NCBI GenBank assembly: GCA_035523875.1
Contig: DATKPY010000014.1
Location: 4,647-68,646 of the forward strand
Origin: JASHUC01 sp035523875
GTDB lineage: Bacteria > Pseudomonadota > Gammaproteobacteria > Steroidobacterales > Steroidobacteraceae
Reading direction: 5' to 3'
Length of the DNA stretch: 64,000 nt
Position numbers and translations under genes: made by a program. Positions within the stretch are counted from its first letter, which is position 1; each line of letters opens with the position of its first letter. This document shows, piece by piece, positions 50,604 through 59,237 of this stretch. Below the pieces are notes generated by a model. The model searched no databases. It was not told the origin of the DNA and saw only the letters and a list, made by a program, of their open reading frames with translations.

Positions 50604-50774
50604 ATGCCCAGACCGAACTATCACCACGCACGAAAGCAAAAAGAGCTGGCCAGGAAGGCTCGGCAGCAAGAGAAACAGCAACGCCGCTCGGCTCGGCCGG
50701 GTTCCGCCGAGAGTGGACCATCAGAGCCGTCGGTCGAGTCGCCGCAAGAGTCGACTCCCGGCAGCGGAAAATGA
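50604..50774 (+). CDS. small basic conserved hypothetical protein
   Basis: This 56-residue protein begins MPRPNYHHARKQKELARKAR, a strongly basic helical segment seen at the start of many small proteobacterial unknowns. The second half is serine/proline-rich and probably disordered. GGAG lies seven bases before the ATG, and the longer in-frame start at 50535 would add a stretch unlike protein. Basic charge suggests nucleic-acid or ribosome binding, which is inference. Confidence 0.65.
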   Translation: MPRPNYHHARKQKELARKARQQEKQQRRSARPGSAESGPSEPSVESPQESTPGSGK

Positions 50775-50958
50775 GAGTCGCAGCCGGCTGACCCGCGGCA
50801 GGCCGTCGGTTGTCAGATGCGGCTTGAGGATTGCACTTCGCAGGCGTGCTAAATGGGCCGGCGTCCCCGTCTCACGTGCTTGGAAGCGCCCTGCGAATTA
50901 CCGCCGAGCTACGCGATCGGCGGACACTCTGGGTCGGATAGCCGGACGCCCGAGGTGC

Positions 50959-51369
50959 TCACTTGCGCCTTCGGCCGGCGCCTTCGTCCTTCTCATTGAG
51001 TCGGATGAAATCCACAATGAAGTGATCGCCATCGAACTCGACAACCTTGCCGATGAGATCGGCCCGTATGTGACAACGGCCGCCGTCCCTCTTTTCACTC
51101 ACGGGCGCGGTGATCACCATCCGGATCGGCAGTGCGCCATCACGCGCGAGCGCAAGATGTTGCGCGAGCAGGTCGGTGTCCCGGGAGCCGACCGCCTCCC
51201 GCGAGAGCTTGTCTTCGTACCGCAGCACCCCTTTGGAGGGGTGTCCGAACAGCGCCGGCGAGCAGTTGAGCACCACCGCCCCATCGGCCGCGACCGCGGA
51301 GAGTCCTCGCAGCCGATTGTAGGGCTTGGCGCCGAACTTTCCGAAGGCGTCCGCCAGGCTGAGATTCAT
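50959..51369 (-). CDS. conserved hypothetical protein
   Basis: This 136-residue protein starts MNLSLADAFGKFGAKPYNRL and has AVAADGAVVLNCSPALFGHP, VLRYEDKLSREAVGSRDTDL, LAQHLALARDGALPIRMVIT and a last part GKVVEFDGDHFIVDFIRLNE. The conserved-looking blocks imply a real gene of a family I have seen only as uncharacterised. It has no signal peptide or membrane helix. The open frame continues upstream to 51738, but that extension is arginine/serine-rich and lacks the same character. Confidence 0.7.
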   Translation of the reverse strand: MNLSLADAFGKFGAKPYNRLRGLSAVAADGAVVLNCSPALFGHPSKGVLRYEDKLSREAVGSRDTDLLAQHLALARDGALPIRMVITAPVSEKRDGGRCHIRADLIGKVVEFDGDHFIVDFIRLNEKDEGAGRRRK

Positions 51370-51641
51370 TCCAGTCAAGCTCCTCAATGAGTGTGCAGCG
51401 ACGCTCGTCGGGTCGGCACTGTCCCGAGACAGGACGCGCCCACGGCCCGGCTCTCGATTCGCCCGCTTTCTAAGCAGGAGCGCTCCCTCGGGCGTAACCG
51501 AGGATCGCCGTCCGTCAACCCAAATCGACGGCTTTCGATGCTCCGACACGGTGCGCTTTCCCGAGCCGGAACGCAACCGAGGGCCGGATACACGCCCGAG
51601 GCCACACCCTGAGAAAGTGCGGCAACGCCGCCGGAATTGCT

Positions 51642-51647
51642 GTATGA
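51642..51647 (+). promoter_or_regulatory. possible -10 of the RRM gene with a long leader
   Basis: TATGAT is the best -10-like hexamer in the 440-base gap before the RRM gene; the -35 is poor (CGGCAA, 17 bases upstream). If used, the mRNA would carry a leader of about 158 bases, the length seen in cold-shock genes such as cspA. Confidence 0.35.
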
Positions 51648-51764
51648 TCGCGGCCGGCTCGTAACCTTTCGGCTTGACTGAATTTGTCCCTTGCTCGCCT
51701 TCCATGCATGGCGATTCCTTGCGGCCAAATCTCTGCACCCTCGCAAAGCTTCGCGAACCAGGAT

Positions 51765-51798
51765 CCAGGTTCTACCTGGCCGCTTTTCCTTTCTCTTA
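51765..51798 (+). promoter_or_regulatory. leader hairpin plus pyrimidine tract before RRM gene
   Basis: A 6-bp stem (CCAGGT, loop TCT, ACCTGG) at 51765-51779 is followed directly by an 18-base pyrimidine-rich run with several T clusters. It resembles a weak intrinsic terminator or attenuator, 14 bases upstream of the GTG start, where a normal Shine-Dalgarno is missing. Confidence 0.4.
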
Positions 51799-51811
51799 AT
51801 GGGTAAGTTCA

Positions 51812-52093
51812 GTGACCAAACTATACGTTGGAAATCTTCCTTTCACGGCAACCGATGAGGGCGTGCGCGAGCTGTTCGCCAAGCACGGAACCGTCGAAAA
51901 GGTCTCCCTGATCACCGATCGCGACACGGGTCGCCCGCGCGGATTCGGATTCGTGGAGATGTCAAATGCCGATGCCTCACGCGCCATGCAGGCGTTGAAC
52001 GGCACGGATTTCGATGGCCGAACCCTCAAGGTCAACGAAGCGCAGGATCGCGAGCGTCCGGGCGGTGGCAACCGCGGGCCGCGCCGCTACTGA
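51812..52093 (+). CDS. RNA-binding protein with one RRM domain
   Basis: This 93-residue protein is almost entirely one RNA recognition motif. RNP2 is KLYVGNLPF at the N-terminus and RNP1 is RGFGFVEM near residue 46. The tail ends in a short glycine/arginine-rich segment (GGGNRGPRRY). Bacterial RRM proteins of this size are often cold- or stress-induced RNA chaperones. The start is GTG 51812 with only a weak purine stretch upstream, and a short out-of-frame ATG at 51799 opens a 19-codon frame that overlaps it. A large hairpin follows the stop. Confidence 0.95.
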   Translation: MTKLYVGNLPFTATDEGVRELFAKHGTVEKVSLITDRDTGRPRGFGFVEMSNADASRAMQALNGTDFDGRTLKVNEAQDRERPGGGNRGPRRY

Positions 52094-52104
52094 AGCGCCG
52101 CTCG

Positions 52105-52139
52105 ATTGCGCTGCGGCGGCTCGGCCGCCGCAGCGCAAT
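52105..52139 (+). terminator. strong terminator-like hairpin after RRM gene
   Basis: A perfect 16-bp stem (ATTGCGCTGCGGCGGC and its complement) with a TCG loop begins 12 bases after the RRM stop codon. The following bases (ACGGCC) are not U-rich, so it may stabilise the 3' end as well as terminate. Confidence 0.65.
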
Positions 52140-52236
52140 ACGGCCAGGTGTGAACCCATGGGCGCGCGCAGCTCACCGGCTCACACCCAGCGCCGCGGGG
52201 TGTGATGCCGCTCCGACCCGAGCGATGGGCTGAACC

Positions 52237-52692
52237 ATGAGCGATTATGAGTTCACCATCTCTCTGCGCATCCGCCACCCTACAATCGACCCGCGTCGGA
52301 TCACCGACGCGCTCTCCCGCGAGCCGCAGCATACCTGGCAAGCAGGCGAGCCGCGCCGCGATCCCGAGGGCCGCGGTCTCGACGGCGTCTATCGCGAGAG
52401 CTATTGGACTGGGCGGCTGATGGACCAGCCGCAGCTCTCCTCCGCAGAGAATTCCGTCGAGACTGTGCTGATCCAGGTCCTTGACCACCTGCGCCGCGCC
52501 CACGCACTGCTCGATCAGCTGAACGCGGAAGGGGGCGTCGTGGAGCTGGACGTGAGCCTCTTCTCCCGCGGAAGCTTCAAGCTCGAACTGTCGCCGGAGC
52601 TGGTCGCGGGGTTCGGTCGGCTGCGCACCGCGATCATCCTCGATGTGCAGCCCCACCTCCCGCCCGATACCGCCCTTTCACAAGAGCCCTGA
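52237..52692 (+). CDS. DUF4279-like protein
   Basis: This 151-residue protein shows the DUF4279 plan: an N-terminal strand EFTISLRIRHPTIDPRRITD, then ALSREPQHTWQAGEPRRDPE, YRESYWTGRLMD, a helix AHALLDQLNAEGGVVELDVS and a late strand LRTAIILDVQPH. Members of that family occur in polymorphic-toxin and other contexts as possible immunity proteins, but no toxin is adjacent here. The start lacks a clear ribosome-binding site. It converges with the LysR gene, 63 bases away. Confidence 0.75.
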   Translation: MSDYEFTISLRIRHPTIDPRRITDALSREPQHTWQAGEPRRDPEGRGLDGVYRESYWTGRLMDQPQLSSAENSVETVLIQVLDHLRRAHALLDQLNAEGGVVELDVSLFSRGSFKLELSPELVAGFGRLRTAIILDVQPHLPPDTALSQEP

Positions 52693-52755
52693 AGGGGGCC
52701 CACTCGCTCCACGCGAACCGCGGCCGCTCGAATCCGCCGTGCATCGATTCGTGCC

Positions 52756-53649
52756 CTAGCTGCGAAACCGGAGCGCATCGACCACGAGCGCAAACGCCGA
52801 CGACGACTGGCTGCGGCTCGGGTAATAGAGGTGGTATCCCGAGAACGACGGGCACCAATCGGTGAGTGTGCGGACAAGCCGGCCAGCCGCCACATGGGCT
52901 TGAACCTCATCCTCCGGGAGATACGCGAGTCCGAGCCCGGCGAGCGCGGCGTTCAACCGCAGGGCGATGTTGTTGAATACGAGCTGCCCTTCGACATGGA
53001 CGTTGAGCTCGCGCCCGTTCCTCGCGAACTCCCACGCATAAAGCCCTCCGAAGGTGGGGAGACGCAGATTGATGCAGTCGTGCCCGGTCAGATCCCGCGG
53101 CGTTTGCGGTCGCTTTCTTCTCTCAAAGTACGCAGGTGACCCCACGACCGCCATGCGCATGTCCGGTCCGATGCGAACCGCAATCATGTCCTTCGCGATC
53201 TGCTCTCCGAGGCGAACACCGGCATCGAAGCGCTCGGCAACGATATCGGTCAGCCCGTAATCGACGATCACCTCGACGTGGATGTCGCGATGATCCGGCA
53301 AGACCCGTTGCAGCGCGGGCCACAGGATCGCGTTGGCCGCGTGCTCACCGGCCGTAATGCGGATGTTCCCCGCGGGCTTGTCCCGCAGATCGCTCAATGC
53401 CGAGATCTCCGCCTCGATCTCCGCAAACCGAGGAGCCGCCGTCCGAAGTAGCCGCTCGCCGGCCTCGGTTGGCGAGACGCTGCGTGTGGTCCGCGCCAGC
53501 AAGCGAACGCCGAGTCGCAGCTCGAGCCCGCGGATCGTGTGACTCAGCGCGGATTGCGATACCCCGAGCTTCGCGGCCGCCCTGGTGAAGCTGCGCTCGC
53601 GCGCAACGGACACGAAGGCCAACAGGTCGCTTACGTTGCGTTGCCGCAT
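52756..53649 (-). CDS. LysR-family transcriptional regulator
   Basis: This 297-residue regulator has an N-terminal winged HTH (LLAFVSVARERSFTRAAAKL, then GVSQSALSHTIRGLE) and a periplasmic-binding-like effector domain from about residue 90. Blocks include PAGNIRITAGEHAANAILWP, SPAYFERRKRPQTPRDL and GLGLAYLPEDEV. It is divergent from the aldo/keto reductase at 53756, and LysR proteins usually control the divergent gene with a small-molecule co-inducer. The downstream second reductase may be in the same regulon. Confidence 0.93.
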   Translation of the reverse strand: MRQRNVSDLLAFVSVARERSFTRAAAKLGVSQSALSHTIRGLELRLGVRLLARTTRSVSPTEAGERLLRTAAPRFAEIEAEISALSDLRDKPAGNIRITAGEHAANAILWPALQRVLPDHRDIHVEVIVDYGLTDIVAERFDAGVRLGEQIAKDMIAVRIGPDMRMAVVGSPAYFERRKRPQTPRDLTGHDCINLRLPTFGGLYAWEFARNGRELNVHVEGQLVFNNIALRLNAALAGLGLAYLPEDEVQAHVAAGRLVRTLTDWCPSFSGYHLYYPSRSQSSSAFALVVDALRFRS

Positions 53650-53659
53650 TCATGAATTC

Positions 53660-53677
53660 CACTCATAGACTCAAGTG
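53660..53677. promoter_or_regulatory. possible LysR-type binding site in divergent gap
   Basis: CACT-N10-AGTG lies in the 106-base gap between the LysR gene and the aldo/keto reductase gene, in AT-richer sequence. This is the kind of interrupted dyad LysR proteins bind, but the arms are short. Confidence 0.3.
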
Positions 53678-53755
53678 TATTTTGCCATCTAATCAGGCGC
53701 CTTCCCACTTGGTAATTTGGGCCGCGTTGCCCCGCGAACTTCTAAGGAGACGCAG

Positions 53756-54739
53756 ATGGAGAGGCGAAAACTGGGAAAGAACGGTCCGGAGGTATCCGCT
53801 ATCGGCTTCGGCTGTATGGGCTTGAACTTCGCGTATGGTCCAGCTCTCGACAAGCCGAGTGCAATCTCCCTCATCCGCACCGCCTTCGAGCTCGGAGTGA
53901 CGCTGTTTGATACTGCCGAGGCCTACGGTCCCTTCACGAACGAGGAGACCGTCGGCGAAGCACTGGCTCCCATCCGCGACCAGGTGGTGATCGCCACGAA
54001 GTTCGGCTTCACGAACGGCGACACCACCGCCGGGCTCGACAGTCGCCCCGAGCGTATACGGGAAGTCGCCGACGCATCGCTCCAGCGACTGAGGACCGAC
54101 CGCATCGACCTGTTCTATCAGCATCGCGTGGATCCGAATGTCCCCATGGAGGACGTGGCGGGCACCGTTAGAGACCTGATTCGCCAGGGCAAGGTCAAAC
54201 ACTTCGGTCTCTCGGAAGCAGGCGTACAGTCGATCCGCCGTGCGCACACGGTCCATCCGGTAGCGGCGCTGCAGAGCGAATATTCGCTGTGGTGGCGCGA
54301 GCCCGAAGCGCAGGTACTGCCCCTGTGCGAGGAGTTAGGCATCGGATTCGTTGCATTCAGCCCGCTCGGCAAGGGCTTTCTCACCGGCAAGATCAACGAA
54401 AGCACGGCCTTCGCCAAGGACGACTTCCGCAACATCGTGCCGCGCTTCTCGCCTGCGGCGCGCAGAGCGAACCAGGCTCTCGTCGATCTGCTCGCATCGA
54501 TGGCGTCGAAGAAGCGCGCGACCGCGGCACAGGTTGCCCTGGCATGGCTGCTCGTGCGAAAACCCTGGATCGTGCCGATTCCGGGGACCACGAAATTGCA
54601 CCGACTGAAGGAGAACGTCGGAGCCGCAACGCTCGAGCTGACCGCGGACGACGTACGCCAGATCGACGGCGCGCTGGCCGGCATCGCCGTTCAGGGTGAC
54701 CGTTATCCGCCGCACCTGGCGGCGCGTGTCGGCAAGTGA
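53756..54739 (+). CDS. aldo/keto reductase (cytoplasmic)
   Basis: This 327-residue TIM-barrel oxidoreductase has the AKR tetrad: D52 and Y57 in LFDTAEAYG, K82 in ATKFGF and H123 in FYQHRVDP. The opening KLGKNGPEVSAIGFGCMGLN and the C-terminal cofactor segment PIPGTTKLHRLKENVGA are typical of the AKR11/13-type group that uses NADP(H). It reduces aldehydes or ketones. ATG 53756 has AAGGAG upstream. It lies opposite the LysR gene and 74 bases before a second, exported AKR. Confidence 0.95.
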   Translation: MERRKLGKNGPEVSAIGFGCMGLNFAYGPALDKPSAISLIRTAFELGVTLFDTAEAYGPFTNEETVGEALAPIRDQVVIATKFGFTNGDTTAGLDSRPERIREVADASLQRLRTDRIDLFYQHRVDPNVPMEDVAGTVRDLIRQGKVKHFGLSEAGVQSIRRAHTVHPVAALQSEYSLWWREPEAQVLPLCEELGIGFVAFSPLGKGFLTGKINESTAFAKDDFRNIVPRFSPAARRANQALVDLLASMASKKRATAAQVALAWLLVRKPWIVPIPGTTKLHRLKENVGAATLELTADDVRQIDGALAGIAVQGDRYPPHLAARVGK

Positions 54740-54813
54740 GACATCCGCGAGCGGGCGCCGGACGGACGAGCGCCGGGGCACGCGAGCGGGTTGGAGATGG
54801 GGAGACGGTTACC

Positions 54814-55782
54814 ATGAACACATCCTTGCTTACCCGACGGCAGTTCAATGCGCGCTTTACTGCGTTCGGAGCGTCGTTGCCCGCCCTCGGGGGATTGCTT
54901 GTCCAAGGCAGTGACCGAGCGGTTGCCGCCACCGGCGCATCGGCGAACACCGGCGAGCATGCCGTCAGTTTTCCGGACGGCACCAGTGTCCCGGCCGTCG
55001 GCCAAGGCGCCTGGCATTTGGGACAGGGAAGGCATCCGCTCGCCGTCGAAGAAGAGGCGGTGCGCACCGGAGTTTCGCTCGGCATGACATTGATCGATAC
55101 ATCCGGAAACTACGGAGACGGCCGCTCCGAGCAATTCCTCGGTCGTGTGATCGCCGGTCGGCGCGACCGCGTATTCCTCGTCTCCAAGGTCGAGGCCGAT
55201 GAAGTGGCCGGAGATGGCATCGCCCGCGCCTGCGCGGCGAGCCTCGCCCGTCTTGGCACCGACCATCTCGATCTCTATTTGCTGCATTCGCCAGTCCCGA
55301 GCACACAATTCTCCGCCGTCGTGGCCGGATTCGAACAACTCCGCGCGGCCGGGAAGATTCTCGCCTGGGGTGTATCCAACTTCGACACGGGTCAGATGGA
55401 GGATCTGTTCCGCGTTCCGGACGGGCATCGCTGTGCGACCAATCAAGTCCCGTACAGTCTCCACAACCGTCGCATTGAGCGCGACCTTCTGCCCTGGTGC
55501 GCGCAGCACGGCATGCCGGTGATGGCGTATTCTCCGCTCGGCGGCGACCATCATCTGCTGGTCGGCGACCGCGCGCTCGAGCAGCTCGGCGCTGCGCGCC
55601 AGTGCTCGGCGGCCGCTGTCGCGCTTGCGTGGGTGATCCGCGGTGGAAACGTCATCGCAATTCCCGAATCGGGCTCTCCACTGCATACCAAGGAGAATGC
55701 GCAGGCGCTTTCACTGACACTGACCCCGCGTGACCTGCGCACATTGGGTTCGGCGTATCCAGGACCCTCGGGCGCAACCTAG
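54814..55782 (+). CDS. aldo/keto reductase with twin-arginine signal
   Basis: This 322-residue AKR carries an N-terminal extension with a twin-arginine motif (LLTRRQFNARFTAFGASLPA, R8-R9) and an alanine-rich cleavage region around residues 37-44. The tetrad is complete: D95 and Y100 in LIDTSGNYGDGR, K125 in LVSKVE and H158 in LLHSPVP. AKRs need NADP(H), so export through Tat would be with bound cofactor, as in GFOR-type enzymes. ATG 54814 follows GGAG; the in-frame ATG-like start upstream adds unlikely sequence. It may share an operon with the cytoplasmic AKR. Confidence 0.9.
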   Translation: MNTSLLTRRQFNARFTAFGASLPALGGLLVQGSDRAVAATGASANTGEHAVSFPDGTSVPAVGQGAWHLGQGRHPLAVEEEAVRTGVSLGMTLIDTSGNYGDGRSEQFLGRVIAGRRDRVFLVSKVEADEVAGDGIARACAASLARLGTDHLDLYLLHSPVPSTQFSAVVAGFEQLRAAGKILAWGVSNFDTGQMEDLFRVPDGHRCATNQVPYSLHNRRIERDLLPWCAQHGMPVMAYSPLGGDHHLLVGDRALEQLGAARQCSAAAVALAWVIRGGNVIAIPESGSPLHTKENAQALSLTLTPRDLRTLGSAYPGPSGAT

Positions 55783-55783
55783 C

Positions 55784-56695
55784 GTGGCCTCAAGCGCTTA
55801 CATACTCTCACTGCCGGAGCGCGCGATCCGCACCGCCCTCGGCTTCAGCGCCGGTCTGTTGCGCGAAGTGACCGAGGTGGCGCTGCCGGCGGCCGTGCGC
55901 CGCAGCGCGCTGTACAAGACCCTGGTCGACACGACCCTGCGCTACCTGATCGAACAAGTCGGCGGCACGAAGGGTGTCTATCGCAGCGAGCAACCGCATC
56001 CGGATCGCTTCCTTGCGAGGCGCGGAGTCGGTCACGCGATAGAACTGCTCGGCATTGTCGCTTTTCGAGTTTCACCGGTGTGGGCGCTCGCGGCGCTCGC
56101 CGATCTGAGCGGCCTGGGGCGCCATCTCATTCCGGAAATCGCGAGTGCGCTCAAGGAGGAAGGCCTCCTCGACGAGGCGACACAGTTTGAGAGCGTGGAC
56201 CAGCTGTTGGACGGGCTTGAGCGGACCTCCTCACGGCTCGCCCAAGCGATCAACGCCCCGCCGCTCAATGTCGCGGAACTGCGCAAGGAATGGCAGGCGA
56301 TTCGCAGCCAGGCGCAAAGCGCCAAGCCGCCGCGGTCCCCGTCCCCCACTGCGATCGCCAAGCAGTGGAAGGACATCAAGCAAGAGTCGACGCGCCAGGG
56401 ACGATCGATCTACGAGACGTCATCTCTCATGGCGATCGCAGCCGTCCGTGCGCTGCCCAACCGAGTCCGTTGGCTCTCGGCATCCACACGCGTCACTGCG
56501 CGGCGCACCGGGAAGGTCCTGGCGGCAGACCTTCTGGACGGCTACGGTCGGACCTTGAGCGAGTTGCGCAACGTGGGCTATAGCACCTACGCGAAACAGC
56601 AGCTGAGCCCGTACTTGCGCGCGTGCGTTGATCAGTTTTCATCGCAGCGGCGAACATTCACGCAGCGTCTGCTCGAGCCAGCGCAAAAAGACTAG
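55784..56695 (+). CDS. conserved hypothetical protein
   Basis: This 303-residue protein begins with helical SLPERAIRTALGFSAGLLRE and TEVALPAAVRRSALYKTLVD, has LIPEIASALKEEGLLDEATQ in the middle and a basic helical C-terminus. A hydrophobic stretch around residue 90-110 (AIELLGIVAFRVSPVWALAA) could be a membrane hairpin. I recall similar uncharacterised proteins from other bacteria. GTG 55784 starts one base after the AKR stop; the frame continues to 55730 inside the AKR gene. The close spacing implies cotranscription. Confidence 0.7.
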   Translation: MASSAYILSLPERAIRTALGFSAGLLREVTEVALPAAVRRSALYKTLVDTTLRYLIEQVGGTKGVYRSEQPHPDRFLARRGVGHAIELLGIVAFRVSPVWALAALADLSGLGRHLIPEIASALKEEGLLDEATQFESVDQLLDGLERTSSRLAQAINAPPLNVAELRKEWQAIRSQAQSAKPPRSPSPTAIAKQWKDIKQESTRQGRSIYETSSLMAIAAVRALPNRVRWLSASTRVTARRTGKVLAADLLDGYGRTLSELRNVGYSTYAKQQLSPYLRACVDQFSSQRRTFTQRLLEPAQKD

Positions 56696-56814
56696 AGTGC
56701 GCCGGGGCGGACCTCGCCACCACCAGCCAATCCCGCAAGGTTGCAACGCCTTCCACCGTACCGCTTCCCGGCGGCACCCTCGGTGTACCTTCGACTACGG
56801 CTTCTGCGCTTCTC

Positions 56815-57129
56815 GTGGGCGCGCACAACGAAAGCGCAACCCTTTTGTACACGTTGGCTCTCCTGATGATCAGCCTCGCCGGGTTCTCGGCGCTCTTGTT
56901 GGCCCTCCGACCGGCCGCTGGAGCGAGGTTGTCGTTGCTTGACCGATATCTTGCAAAAACGGTCATGACGTACATTTTCGTAATGACGGCGGCAGCGCTG
57001 CTGCCGGCGCTGTTGGCGCAGTTGGCGCTCTACGACATTCAGGAAAAATGGCTTTGGCGAGACTCGGGTGTCCTTTTCGCACTACCGATGCTGTCTCTTG
57101 AGGTTACCAATCCGCGCAGTAGACGTTGA
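56815..57129 (+). CDS. short membrane protein, probably C-terminally truncated
   Basis: This 104-residue frame has three membrane segments: LALLMISLAGFSALLLALRP, YIFVMTAAALLPALLAQLAL and VLFALPMLSL. The pattern resembles a family of about 150-170-residue membrane unknowns, but the last segment breaks off and is followed by an unrelated tail (EVTNPRSRR). The likely cause is a recombination junction near 57.1 kb, where the DNA also changes character. The GTG start at 56815 lacks a good ribosome-binding site. It may not be functional. Confidence 0.5.
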   Translation: MGAHNESATLLYTLALLMISLAGFSALLLALRPAAGARLSLLDRYLAKTVMTYIFVMTAAALLPALLAQLALYDIQEKWLWRDSGVLFALPMLSLEVTNPRSRR

Positions 57130-57201
57130 TGTCATTCCTTCGGTAGACCATCTCGCCTGCGACCGCCTCAGCCACATCAGCCGATCCTGATGCTTCCCGG
57201 T

Positions 57202-58824
57202 TCAAGACTTGTGCTCCGCAGCTGCCAGAATCTCCACGGTCGCGACGCGGGCCGGATCCGCCGGGCCATGGCGCCCCCCGACCTCCGGCGCAGGTGTCCG
57301 TGCAAAGTCAAGAGCGGTCTTGCCGGTAGCATCGCGCAGCGTTGGATCCGCCCCGCGTTCCAGCAGGTGCTTCACCATCTGGTCCCAGCCCAGTCGTGCC
57401 GCGGCCATCAACGCAGTCTGGCCTTCCGCGTCGACACCTCGCCTGCCGGCAACCCGCGCGGTGTGGGTCTGGCTGTCCGTGACGCGATAGTTGACATTCG
57501 CGCCGGCATCCAGCAGCAGGTCAACCACTTTGATGGCGCGGGCCTGCAGGTCCGGCTGCTTCCGCTGCATGATCCGGATTTCATCGTTGGAGCCGGCGGC
57601 CAGCATCAGCGGGGTGAGCCGGAAGACATTGGGCAGGTCCGGCGCCGCGCCATGTGCCAGCAGCGCCTTGATCGCCACATCGTCGTAGCTCAGCGTTGCA
57701 ACCAGCAGCGGCCCGGCGCCATCACGCAGCATGTAGTCCGCGAAGCGGCCGCGGCCGTTGGTGGTCGGCCGCATGCGGGTCAGCTGATGGTTCGGGTCAA
57801 CCCCCATGGCGAGCAGACGGTTTACCACATCCATGCCTTTGAACTTACCCGGTGGGGGCGGGTCGCGGTCGGGCTGGTGTCCGAACGAGAGATCGGGTGG
57901 ACCAAATCCCCACGGACCGGTGAAGGAGTTCATGTCCACGGCGACATACAGCGGAGTGCGGCCGTACATGTCCCATGCGCCTGGATTGGCTCCCCTGTCC
58001 AGCAAGAACATGGCAATGTCCCAGGCGCGGTTGTCGAGGGCGTTGAGGAGCGGTGTGATGCCTTCCGGATTGGGCTCCTCGATATCGGCACCCGCCTTCA
58101 CCAGCGATACCGCGCAGCGGTAGCAGCGGGCACGCATCGCATACAGCAGGGCGGTGAACCCGCCACCCTGGCGGAACTGCGCGCGTGGCTCGGAGGTGAT
58201 CTGTCGCGGCCAGTCGTCGTACTTCGCGCGCAGGTTGATCTCCTTGCTCGCACCGTGTTTGAGCAGCAGATCGACCAGGTCAGGATGGTTTTCCGCGGCC
58301 GCCCACATCAGCGCCGTCTGGCCGCGGAACCGCTCCACGGTGTTCACGGATGCGCCATGGGCAATGAGCATCTGCGCGATCGGCAGCGAACCGACGCTGG
58401 AGGCCAGCATCAGGGCAGTCTGCCCATCCGAGTTGGGCGATTCCGGATCGGCCCCCGCATCGAGCAGCATCTTCACCATGTCGGCGTCCGCAACCTTGAC
58501 CGCCTCCTCCAGTGGCGAGCTGCCGAAGCGGTTGCTGACCCGGGCCTTGGCGCCTTTTTTCAGCAGCGCACGGACCATCTCATGATCGACCGTGTAGGTC
58601 GCCCACATCAACGGGGTGGAACCATCGGGATCTGCTGCATTGACGTCGATATCAGGTGAGGTGATCGCGGCCAGCGCCGCATCACGCTCCCCGGCACGGA
58701 TGAGATCGGAGAGCGTCTGCGGTTCAGAGGCGTACGCAGATGCAGACACGCCGATCGACAGCACGCCCAGAATGACACCCAACAAAGCAGACCGGCTCGC
58801 CGCACGGATAGAATCAGTCACCAT
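57202..58824 (-). CDS. exported ankyrin-repeat protein
   Basis: This 540-residue protein has a signal peptide (cleavage near SAYAS) and about ten ankyrin repeats, for example DGSTPLMWATYTVDHEMVRA, DGQTALMLASSVGSLPIAQM and GQTALMWAAAENHPDLVDLL. Extra loops interrupt the array around residues 240-260 and 320-370. The mature protein should be periplasmic or secreted and bind other proteins. GGGAGAAGG precedes ATG 58824 (an in-frame GTG at 58905 is unlikely). Similar ankyrin proteins are common in Xanthomonadales-type genomes. It lies at the left edge of the probable island. Confidence 0.9.
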   Translation of the reverse strand: MVTDSIRAASRSALLGVILGVLSIGVSASAYASEPQTLSDLIRAGERDAALAAITSPDIDVNAADPDGSTPLMWATYTVDHEMVRALLKKGAKARVSNRFGSSPLEEAVKVADADMVKMLLDAGADPESPNSDGQTALMLASSVGSLPIAQMLIAHGASVNTVERFRGQTALMWAAAENHPDLVDLLLKHGASKEINLRAKYDDWPRQITSEPRAQFRQGGGFTALLYAMRARCYRCAVSLVKAGADIEEPNPEGITPLLNALDNRAWDIAMFLLDRGANPGAWDMYGRTPLYVAVDMNSFTGPWGFGPPDLSFGHQPDRDPPPPGKFKGMDVVNRLLAMGVDPNHQLTRMRPTTNGRGRFADYMLRDGAGPLLVATLSYDDVAIKALLAHGAAPDLPNVFRLTPLMLAAGSNDEIRIMQRKQPDLQARAIKVVDLLLDAGANVNYRVTDSQTHTARVAGRRGVDAEGQTALMAAARLGWDQMVKHLLERGADPTLRDATGKTALDFARTPAPEVGGRHGPADPARVATVEILAAAEHKS

Positions 58825-58911
58825 TGCCTTCTCCCTCGCAATCGCGTTTAGAGCCGCGAATCGCCCACTGCGCATGCACGTGCACACGAAGGACCTACCA
58901 CGCACCCCTCA

Positions 58912-59061
58912 GGTCGTAACGCAAGTATCGCGCTGCAGCTCGTGGCGCAGGCGCTGCGGCCCAACACTGTCGTTGCGGATGTCGCCCAGAAACACGGGAT
59001 TCATGGCAACCTGCCGCGACAGTGGATCAGCGCAGCCAACCTTGCGTTCCCCAAAAGCTGA
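58912..59061 (+). pseudogene. transposase N-terminal fragment (IS66 TnpA-like HTH)
   Basis: The plus strand reads LQLVAQALRPNTVVADVAQK then GIHGNLPRQWISAANLAFP and stops at 59061. That matches the HTH of the first ORF of IS66-type elements (EAL-PNTVVADVA-GISRNLL-QWI). The region before it is degraded and nothing of the rest of the element is found, so it is a scrap. Confidence 0.7.
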
Positions 59062-59237
59062 AACCCCCTCGGGTCGATTGCTTCGCCGCGGACTTTCCCA
59101 AGCCGGAGTCATCGGTAGAATTCCGGTAGACTTCAGCGGCGAAAAGGCCGGCGTATTCCTGCAAAATTCTGCAGGGTCTTCAATCCAACAGCACGTAACG
59201 CTCCGTCTTCCCGCTGGCAACAGGGTCACTCCTGCGA

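Noticed and set aside
57190..58659. Plus-strand open frame of 489 codons opposite the ankyrin gene
   Set aside because: It is the antisense of ankyrin repeats, whose sense translation has a signal peptide and clear repeats.
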